Position numbers and translations under genes: made by a program. From Bacteroidota bacterium (GTDB lineage: Bacteria; Bacteroidota; Bacteroidia; Chitinophagales; Chitinophagaceae), in NCBI GenBank assembly GCA_023392185.1, contig JAEVZP010000148.1, forward strand, positions 1 to 5,477: 5,477 bases of DNA, written 5' to 3'. Shown one piece after another: positions 1 to 4,121 of the stretch. The notes beneath the pieces are model-generated. The model saw nothing but the letters and a program-made list of their open reading frames with translations, was not told the DNA's origin and did not search any database. The first letter of the stretch is position 1; the number at the start of each line of letters is the position of its first letter.

Positions 1-1
1 C

Positions 2-127
2 AATACGGCTACGCCCAACATGCGCTTTCGCATGGGTCAAAGCTACGAGGAATGGCTCCTTTCAGAAGGACAAAATAGAAAAAGCAAGGCAATAGAAGAG
101 CGCTTGAGCATGAAACCCGTAAAGTAA
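2..127 (+). CDS. 3' end of an unrecognised protein gene (partial)
   Basis: An open frame enters from the left edge and ends at TAA 125-127, giving the last 41 residues of a protein. The peptide is charged and hydrophilic (it includes FRMGQSYEEWLLSEGQ and ends ERLSMKPVK), with no membrane segment or motif that I recognise. The other two + frames stop earlier (at about 78 and 93), so this is the longest + frame, but 41 codons is weak evidence. A long inverted repeat begins 10 bases after the stop, as expected just past the end of a gene. No function can be assigned without the upstream sequence. Confidence 0.5.
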   Translation, partial: NTATPNMRFRMGQSYEEWLLSEGQNRKSKAIEERLSMKPVK

Positions 128-136
128 ATCCGCCCG

Positions 137-199
137 CTTTTTTGTCATCCTGAAGGGATCTATGGAAAATGCAGGGATCCTTTCAGGGTGATAAAAAGG
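137..199 (+). repeat. Long inverted repeat with G.U-paired stem (dispersed-repeat type)
   Basis: Positions 137-161 can pair with 175-199 to form a stem of about 25 bp with a 13-nt loop (162-174). The arms are not exact complements. Every deviation is a G.U or U.G wobble when read as + strand RNA, so the stem is continuous in a + transcript, whereas the - strand copy would have A.C mismatches. The left arm contains GTCATCCTGAAGGGATC, which resembles a repeat type I remember as common between genes in Bacteroidota. No U-tract follows, so it is not a classical intrinsic terminator, though it could protect the 3' end of the upstream mRNA. Confidence 0.6.
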
Positions 200-218
200 G
201 ACGTAAACCGCCGTCGGT

Positions 219-228
219 TTTCCGGAAA
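219..228. repeat. TTTCCGGAAA palindrome, copy 1
   Basis: Perfect 10-bp palindrome in the gap after the receptor gene. It lies just beyond that gene's terminator U-tract and between it and the 137-199 inverted repeat. See the finding on the TTCCGGAA family. Confidence 0.6.
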
Positions 229-236
229 TACAACAC

Positions 237-264
237 AAAAAAGCGGCGGGCACATGCCCGCCGC
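237..264 (-). terminator. Rho-independent terminator of the receptor gene
   Basis: A perfect 9-bp GC-rich stem (243-251 with 256-264, GCGGCGGGC arms) closes a 4-base loop. On the - strand it is followed directly by six T (A-run 237-242 on the + strand). It lies about 40 bases past the receptor stop codon, as expected for the end of a single-gene transcript. Confidence 0.88.
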
Positions 265-304
265 AGCCATCCTCTTTCGCTCCTTCCCTCTTAAAAAATG
301 CGCT

Positions 305-2590
305 TTATTTCAGTGTCAGTCGCAGTCCCAGAAATCCACGGATGCCCTGGTTGGGTGCATACACATAGTTAGGGTCAAATGTGAGCGCATACGGGTTGCC
401 GGGTGTTGCCAGCGCCTGACCGTCGGGGCCAAACTGCACCTCCTTGTCAAAAGGATCCCGGCTGCGGGCAATCAGAAAGGGCGCGCTTTTGGCCGGCGTC
501 CAGTTGAGCAGGTTTTTCACGCCACCATAAATTTCAAATTTCTTAAAGCCGGTGTAGGTCAGCTGAATATTCTGAATGCTCCACCAGGGCGAGTACGCCG
601 GTCGTGGGTCGAGGTCGCCGAGCAGCGGCAGGCGCATAGGACTGTACACATTTCCGGTATAGTCAATGCTTACGTTCAGCTTTTGGATGGGATAGCTGAT
701 GGCCCACGTGCCGGTAAAATGCTCCGTCAGAATCTGTTGCTCACGCACCCCGTCATCCACCAGCGAAGCGTCCATCAGCGTACCACCGGCGATGATTTTC
801 AGGCCGTTCATGAACGCCGCATCGAGGTTCAGGGTTAGTCCCCGGCTTTCGGCATGGCCTTGCAGATTGTCGTAGAAAATCTTGTTTGGATCGGTTTCGT
901 AGTCGGGAACAATCCGGTTGTTGAAGTAGGTGTAAAATGCTGAGGCATCCAGCCCGATAACACCCCAGTCGGTGATAAATTTCCGGATATAATTCAGGTT
1001 GGCGTTGTAGGATTTTTCCGGTTGAAGCTCGTTTTGAATCACGATCTCGCGCGCGCCGGTGAGGGCTGCATGGTCTTCGGTAAACAGGTTCACGACGCGG
1101 TAGCCGGTACCAAGGTTGAAACGGAAAATGTTTTCATTGTTGAGCGTCCATTTGTAGGCCAGTCGTGGGGTAAAGATGCCACCATGAAAGCTGTTGTAAT
1201 CGTAGCGCGCACCCAGCAAAAGGCGGTGACCTTCGGCGAGGCGGATTTCATCCTGCACAAAAACACCGGGCAAATAAGTAATAGAAGGATTGTTTTTAGG
1301 AGAAAGGGGATCGGCGGAAGCAGTGGCCGGTGTGTTATCATCGTAGTACGTATAGCGCAGCGCCGCACCGGAAAGCAGCTCGTGCCGGCCGAGGGATTTG
1401 GCCCAGAGCAGCTGTCCGAAGGCAATTTTCTGCCGGGCGATGTAGGAAACCGTACCGTAACGGCTGTCCTGATCGTGGTCGTTATAAGATCCCCAGAGCG
1501 TTAGGTTTTCGCGGGTCGGCAATTGGTATTTACCAATCAGCTCCCAGCGCTTGGTATAAATGCTTTCGCCGTAGATTTCATCGCCACCGCGGTAGCTGGT
1601 GTTCCAGCGCATGTCGCCGCCCCAGCGGTCTTCATAAAAATAGCGCCCTGCCAGGCTGAAAACACGTCCTTCTTTCCGGGCCATATCCCATTTCTGGAAC
1701 ACCGAAAAACGGTTTTGGAGCGTCACGTCGGTAAAGCCGTCGTTGTCTTTATCCACCGGCACCTGGTAATTGTAGTAGTTCGCGCCGGTCAGCACAGCGG
1801 TTTTTTCACCTGCGTTGAATTTAAGACCCAGATCGGCGTTGTATTCGCCATAGGTCGTGCCGAAAACATCGGCAGAAACGCGGGGCGCTTTCTGTGCGTT
1901 TTTGGTGATGATATTGATCAATCCGCCTACCGCCTCGGAGCCGTAAAGGGAAGAAGCCGGGCCTTTCACCACTTCAATGCGGTCCACCAGCGAGGCCGGA
2001 ATGCCGGAAAGTCCATAGACGGTAGAAAGCGCCGAGACAATCGGCATTCCATCAATCAGCACCAGCGTGTAAGGCCCTTCGAGGCCGTTGATATGGATGT
2101 CGCCGGTGTTGCAGACGTTGCAGTTGAGCTGTGGACGCACGCCGTTGACGTTTTGCAGGGCTTCAAAAATGTTGGGCGTCGGGTTTTTCTTGAAATAAGT
2201 GCTGGAATACACTTCGACCGGTACGGGGCTTTCGCTGCGCGAAACAGGTCGGAGCGTTCCGGAAATCACCACCTCATCGAGGCCCTGACTGTTGGTGCTC
2301 AGGTCAAAGTCTTCGGTGAGCTGTTCGCCTTCTTTGAGGGTGATGTTGCGGGTGCTTTTGCCACGGCCGAGGGTGCGAACCGAAAGTTTATAGGATCCGG
2401 CCGGCAGCGAATCAAGCACAAAATTGCCGCCCGAATCGGTCATCGTTCTAAAGGCGGTTTCGGCAAGGGAGACAGTGGCAGTGGCTGCGGGCTTCTCGTC
2501 AGCCCAGACGATACCGGAAATACGACCTGTTTGGGCGTGCGAAACCATCCAGCCCGGGAAAGTAAAAATCAAGAATAAAATACGGCGCAT
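305..2590 (-). CDS. TonB-dependent outer-membrane receptor, probably for a metal chelate
   Basis: A complete 761-residue receptor that would import a scarce ligand across the outer membrane using TonB-ExbBD energy. Residues 1-19 form a signal peptide (RR, hydrophobic core, cleavage after SHA-19). Residues 22-98 form a CarboxypepD_reg-like beta-sandwich typical of Bacteroidota receptors. LDEVVISG (104-111) leads into the plug, which ends at VGGLINIITK (221-230). The remaining ~530 residues are rich in aromatic beta-strands, as in a 22-strand barrel. The plug carries CNVC (Cys157, Cys160), the only cysteines in the protein. An N-C-x-x-C pair at this place is, from memory, also seen in other BtuB/HmuR-like Bacteroidota receptors. 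No SusD partner gene is adjacent, which argues against glycan uptake. A DtxR-type operator lies 30 bp upstream and a DtxR/MntR-family gene is nearby, so a metal, siderophore or haem ligand is inferred; the exact substrate is unknown. The ATG at 2588-2590 is chosen because the signal peptide starts there; no Shine-Dalgarno is visible. Confidence 0.95.
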   Translation of the reverse strand: MRRILFLIFTFPGWMVSHAQTGRISGIVWADEKPAATATVSLAETAFRTMTDSGGNFVLDSLPAGSYKLSVRTLGRGKSTRNITLKEGEQLTEDFDLSTNSQGLDEVVISGTLRPVSRSESPVPVEVYSSTYFKKNPTPNIFEALQNVNGVRPQLNCNVCNTGDIHINGLEGPYTLVLIDGMPIVSALSTVYGLSGIPASLVDRIEVVKGPASSLYGSEAVGGLINIITKNAQKAPRVSADVFGTTYGEYNADLGLKFNAGEKTAVLTGANYYNYQVPVDKDNDGFTDVTLQNRFSVFQKWDMARKEGRVFSLAGRYFYEDRWGGDMRWNTSYRGGDEIYGESIYTKRWELIGKYQLPTRENLTLWGSYNDHDQDSRYGTVSYIARQKIAFGQLLWAKSLGRHELLSGAALRYTYYDDNTPATASADPLSPKNNPSITYLPGVFVQDEIRLAEGHRLLLGARYDYNSFHGGIFTPRLAYKWTLNNENIFRFNLGTGYRVVNLFTEDHAALTGAREIVIQNELQPEKSYNANLNYIRKFITDWGVIGLDASAFYTYFNNRIVPDYETDPNKIFYDNLQGHAESRGLTLNLDAAFMNGLKIIAGGTLMDASLVDDGVREQQILTEHFTGTWAISYPIQKLNVSIDYTGNVYSPMRLPLLGDLDPRPAYSPWWSIQNIQLTYTGFKKFEIYGGVKNLLNWTPAKSAPFLIARSRDPFDKEVQFGPDGQALATPGNPYALTFDPNYVYAPNQGIRGFLGLRLTLK

Positions 2591-2618
2591 AAGTAATATT
2601 CAGAAGCCGAAGGTACAA

Positions 2619-2639
2619 TGTTAGGATAGTCTAACAAAA
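2619..2639. promoter_or_regulatory. Putative DtxR/MntR-family operator of the receptor gene
   Basis: TGTTAG and CTAACA form perfect 6-bp inverted arms around GATAGT (2619-2636). Read from 2621, TTAGGATAGTCTAACAAAA matches 15 of 19 positions of the classical DtxR box TTAGGTTAGCCTAACCTAA, including the TTAGG, TAG and CTAAC blocks. It sits 28 bases upstream of the receptor start codon, where a bound dimer pair would block transcription. The DtxR/MntR-family gene in this window (3360-4016) is the obvious candidate ligand. The match is direct; binding is inferred. Confidence 0.65.
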
Positions 2640-2666
2640 TATTTCCGTATCATTTTTTTAATCAGA
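2635..2666 (-). promoter_or_regulatory. Weak candidate Bacteroidota promoter of the receptor gene
   Basis: On the - strand, TCTG (2663-2666) is followed after 20 bases by ATATTTTG (2635-2642). This resembles the -33 TTTG and -7 TAnnTTTG elements of the main Bacteroidota sigma factor, with one mismatch in the first and two in the second. A start at about 2630 would lie inside the operator, consistent with repression by occlusion, and leave a leader of about 40 nt. TAACATTG (2616-2623 on the - strand) is a rival -7 element without a matching -33. Confidence 0.35.
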
Positions 2667-2704
2667 ATCAGGGACACAGAGGGCCCAGAGTGGTTCACGG
2701 AGCA

Positions 2705-2714
2705 TTTCCGGAAA
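2705..2714. repeat. TTTCCGGAAA palindrome, copy 2
   Basis: Perfect copy at the inner end of the left outer arm of the composite block, abutting the 22-bp hairpin stem. Confidence 0.6.
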
Positions 2715-2760
2715 ATACCCATACCCGTCAGGTTTTTGAAACCTGACGGGTATGGGTATT
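2714..2760. repeat. Perfect 22-bp-stem hairpin containing ACCTGACGGGT
   Basis: Positions 2714-2735 are the exact reverse complement of 2739-2760, around the loop TTG (2736-2738). The outer part of each arm is a tandem duplication: ATACCC twice on the left, GGGTAT twice on the right. The core ACCCGTCAGG/CCTGACGGGT resembles a hairpin repeat I remember from Bacteroidota intergenic regions. No U-tract follows on the + strand and only four T follow on the - strand, and no gene end lies close by, so a terminator role is unlikely. Confidence 0.85.
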
Positions 2761-2768
2761 CGCTCTGG

Positions 2769-2786
2769 TCCCGATAGCTATCGGGA
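2769..2786. repeat. 18-bp perfect palindrome TCCCGATAGCTATCGGGA
   Basis: The 18 bases are exactly self-complementary, with no loop. They are followed by GCGAAGCGGAGGGACA. This palindrome is one I associate with dispersed repeats in Bacteroidota genomes. No gene boundary or promoter element is attached to it here. Confidence 0.8.
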
Positions 2787-2825
2787 GCGAAGCGGAGGGA
2801 CACGCCCAAAGTATTTAACGCCAGA

Positions 2826-2835
2826 TTTCCGGAAA
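2826..2835. repeat. TTTCCGGAAA palindrome, copy 3
   Basis: Perfect copy at the inner end of the right outer arm of the composite block. With its flanks (AGA...TCT) it forms an imperfect longer palindrome. Confidence 0.6.
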
Positions 2836-2939
2836 ATCTTTGTGGAGCTCTGTGCCTCCTCTGTGTTCTCAGCGGCCTGTATCAAGCAGATTTTTCGGCC
2901 TGTTCCCGCAGCGGCGCAGCGAAAAGGCTAACGCACCTG

Positions 2940-2961
2940 AAAAAGCCCCGCCGGAAGGGGC
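2940..2961 (-). terminator. Rho-independent terminator of the small gene at 2996-3250
   Basis: GCCCC (2945-2949) pairs with GGGGC (2957-2961) around a 7-base loop. On the - strand the stem is followed by five T (A-run 2940-2944). It lies 35 bases past the stop codon of the - strand small gene, which supports that gene being real and transcribed alone. Confidence 0.7.
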
Positions 2962-2995
2962 AGGGCTGAATTGTTTTGGAACAAAAGGAGCGGAA

Positions 2996-3250
2996 TCAGC
3001 TGCTTTTTTCAGTACCGAGATGCTTTCTCAGCAATTCTTTGGCGCGCTCAATGATGCGCTCATCTTCTTTTTTAGCGGCTTCCCAGTGCTGGGCAACATC
3101 GTCTGCACCTTTTTTTTGGGCATTTACGATGTATTGGTCGTAGCGCCATACGGCATCCAGGCGGTTGCCTAAATCATGGATCAGGTCGTGAGTGTGGTTG
3201 GACATGCCTTTGGTTTCGCCGAAATGATCATTGGCTTGTTGGTCTTGCAT
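2996..3250 (-). CDS. Small charged helical protein of unknown function
   Basis: An 84-residue frame that I do not recognise by name. The sequence is almost entirely helix-forming and strongly charged. MSNHTHDLIHDLGNRLDAVWRY (residues 16-37) is followed by DDVAQHWEAAKKEDERIIERAKELLRKHL, which suggests two antiparallel helices or a short coiled coil. There is no signal peptide, membrane segment or cysteine. Three His (19, 21, 25) and several acidic residues are clustered, so a metal-binding role is conceivable but not shown. The real start may be the internal ATG at 3203-3205, giving 69 residues: the first 15 residues look like unstructured extension, and neither start has a good Shine-Dalgarno. 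It is divergent from the MntR-like gene (109 bp between the start codons), has its own terminator and lies between receptor and regulator, so a link to metal control is possible by position only. Confidence 0.7.
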   Translation of the reverse strand: MQDQQANDHFGETKGMSNHTHDLIHDLGNRLDAVWRYDQYIVNAQKKGADDVAQHWEAAKKEDERIIERAKELLRKHLGTEKSS

Positions 3251-3292
3251 AGCTTTAAGGAGGTTTTAAAGGTGGAGTCAAAAGACCCGGAT

Positions 3293-3300
3293 TTCCGGAA
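3293..3300. repeat. TTCCGGAA core palindrome, copy 4
   Basis: The 8-bp core, flanked as ATTTCCGGAATTC, lies in the divergent region between the small gene and the regulator, about 60 bases upstream of the regulator start. Confidence 0.55.
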
Positions 3301-3305
3301 TTCAG

Positions 3306-3331
3306 GAAGTTGCTACAGGGGTAAAAACTTC
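3306..3331. promoter_or_regulatory. Inverted repeat GAAGTT-N14-AACTTC upstream of the regulator
   Basis: Perfect 6-bp arms separated by 14 bases lie 16 to 41 bases upstream of the -7 element of the regulator gene. This is a plausible operator position for autoregulation or for the divergent small gene. It does not resemble the DtxR-like box at 2621, so if it is an operator it is probably for another protein. Arms this short can arise by chance. Confidence 0.25.
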
Positions 3332-3346
3332 TTGCCAGTAGCTTTT

Positions 3347-3354
3347 TACCTTTG
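3347..3354 (+). promoter_or_regulatory. Bacteroidota -7 promoter element (TACCTTTG) of the regulator gene
   Basis: TACCTTTG is an exact match to TAnnTTTG and lies only 5 bases before the ATG at 3360. Transcription would be expected to start within a few bases of the start codon, giving a leaderless or near-leaderless mRNA. I see no TTG at the usual distance for -33: the nearest TTGs are 12 and 34 bases upstream of the element. Confidence 0.5.
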
Positions 3355-3359
3355 CATCC

Positions 3360-4016
3360 ATGAACTCGCTGACGGAAGAAAACTACCTGAAGGCTCTGCT
3401 GCTGCTTTCCACCGAAACCGGGTCGGTGAGCGTCAACGAGCTGAGCAAGCAACTGGGAATCAAGATGCCAACGGTGAACGGCATGGTGAAGCGCCTGGCC
3501 GAGAAAGGCCTCGTGCACTATGAAAGTTATCAGCCGCTGCAACTCACCGAAAAAGGCAAAACGGAAGCGGGCCTGATCCTGCGCAAGCACCGCCTCACCG
3601 AAATGTACCTCGTAGAAAAAATGGGTTTTGGCTGGGAAGAAGTTCACGACATTGCCGAGCAGATCGAACATGTACAGTCGCCGCGCTTTTTTGAGCAAAT
3701 GGACCTCCTATTGGGCCACCCCACTCTTGATCCGCACGGCTCCCCCATTCCCGATAAAAACGGGCACATTCAATGGCGGCAATACCGCCGGCTCAGCGAT
3801 TGCAAAAGCGGCGAAACGGTGGCTATTACCGGCGTAACCCACTCGGCCGACGATTTTCTGCGTTTTCTCAACAGCCGCGAGCTAAAGCTGGGCCTGGAAT
3901 TGACCGTGCAGGCGGTAGAACCTTTCGACGGCAGTATGGTCGTGCGCTACGGAAGCCGCGCTGCGGAAACGCTCAGCGCCATGGTGTGTGAAAAGCTGCT
4001 GGTAGAAAAAGCCTGA
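3360..4016 (+). CDS. mntR: DtxR/MntR-family metal-dependent transcriptional repressor
   Basis: A 218-residue cytoplasmic repressor that, in this family, binds DNA as a dimer when loaded with Mn(II) or Fe(II). Residues 1-60 form the winged helix (TEENYLKAL start, recognition region IKMPTVNGMVKRLAEKGLV at 34-52). Residues 65-135 form the dimerisation and metal domain. Residues 143-217 form a C-terminal FeoA/SH3-like domain, so the protein has the long DtxR architecture. Aligned by eye to DtxR, the anion-site ligands His79, Glu83 and His98 are His77, Glu81 and His96. In the primary site Met10 is Asn8, Cys102 is Glu100, Glu105 is Glu103 and His106 is His104. Glu in place of Cys102 is the MntR pattern and favours manganese. 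The ATG at 3360 fits the family N-terminus and lies next to a TACCTTTG promoter element, with almost no leader. Its likely target here is the box at 2619-2639. The symbol is by family; iron sensing is not excluded. Confidence 0.9.
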   Translation: MNSLTEENYLKALLLLSTETGSVSVNELSKQLGIKMPTVNGMVKRLAEKGLVHYESYQPLQLTEKGKTEAGLILRKHRLTEMYLVEKMGFGWEEVHDIAEQIEHVQSPRFFEQMDLLLGHPTLDPHGSPIPDKNGHIQWRQYRRLSDCKSGETVAITGVTHSADDFLRFLNSRELKLGLELTVQAVEPFDGSMVVRYGSRAAETLSAMVCEKLLVEKA

Positions 4017-4028
4017 GAAATAAGATTT

Positions 4029-4038
4029 TTTCCGGAAA
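4029..4038. repeat. TTTCCGGAAA palindrome, copy 5
   Basis: Perfect copy 12 bases after the regulator stop codon. A second TCCGGA follows at 4040-4045. Together with the flanking T- and A-runs they could form an A/T-rich imperfect hairpin, which might help end the regulator transcript. Confidence 0.6.
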
Positions 4039-4046
4039 ATCCGGAT

Positions 4047-4082
4047 AAAAAAAATCGGGCAGGCTTCTGAGAAGTCTGCCCG
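4047..4082 (-). terminator. ffh: Rho-independent terminator of ffh, shared convergent gap
   Basis: CGGGCAGGCTTCT (4056-4068) and AGAAGTCTGCCCG (4070-4082) are inverted with one mismatched pair. On the - strand the hairpin is followed by ATTTTTTTTATCC (eight T, A-run 4047-4054), placing it about 40 bases after the ffh stop. In the + direction the stem is followed only by CTTTC, so it would be a poor terminator for the convergent regulator gene, although the hairpin may still act on both. Confidence 0.85.
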
Positions 4083-4101
4083 CTTTCAGGTGGCGTTTCT
4101 G

Positions 4102-4111
4102 TTTCCGGAAA
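4102..4111. repeat. TTTCCGGAAA palindrome, copy 6
   Basis: Perfect copy 10 bases beyond the ffh stop codon, between the stop and the terminator hairpin. Confidence 0.6.
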
Positions 4112-4121
4112 TAAAGTGCTT

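Larger units (their letters stand above)
2671..2870. repeat. Composite nested inverted-repeat block (REP/MITE-like)
   Basis: This block fills most of the 405-bp gap between the receptor and the small gene. Two outer arms, 2671-2714 and 2826-2870, are diverged inverted copies. Each has an ACACAGAGG / CCTCTGTGT core, a second CAGAG / CTCTG and, at its inner end, TTTCCGGAAA. Inside are a perfect 22-bp-stem hairpin (2714-2760), an 18-bp palindrome (2769-2786) and AGCGAAGCGGAGGGACA (2786-2802). CTGTG-rich outer arms of this kind are, from memory, frequent in noncoding DNA of environmental bacteria. No reading frame or transposase is present, and I see no clear target-site duplication. From 2871 to 2939 I recognise only a short TTTTCG/CGAAAA inverted pair. 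Confidence 0.6.

Noticed and set aside
62..253. A 63-codon open frame on the - strand
   Set aside because: It starts inside the terminator stem of the receptor gene and crosses the 137-199 inverted repeat; no protein features.
188..838. A 216-codon open frame on the + strand
   Set aside because: It runs through the receptor terminator and the receptor 3' end in antisense and has low-complexity, basic composition without motifs.
1523..2578. A 351-codon open frame on the + strand
   Set aside because: It lies wholly opposite the receptor gene, whose signal peptide, domains and barrel are clear. The translation has no recognisable domain and reads as the complement of the receptor codons.
2714..2760. 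The 22-bp hairpin as a transcription terminator
   Set aside because: No U-tract on the + side, only four T on the - side, and the nearest - strand gene already has a terminator at 2940-2961.
2621..2809. A 62-codon open frame on the - strand
   Set aside because: It is made of the operator, the hairpin and the palindromes, and its sequence is explained by these DNA repeats.
2671..2870. The repeat block as a CRISPR array
   Set aside because: The repeats are inverted and of differing sequence; there are no regularly spaced identical direct repeats.
3257..3263. AAGGAGG, a perfect Shine-Dalgarno sequence on the + strand
   Set aside because: The only nearby start is a GTG at 3272 opening a frame that overlaps the regulator gene in another phase. 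The regulator starts 97 bases later, and Bacteroidota make little use of such sites.
3255..3698. A 147-codon open frame on the - strand
   Set aside because: It is antisense to the well-supported MntR-like gene and has no independent support.
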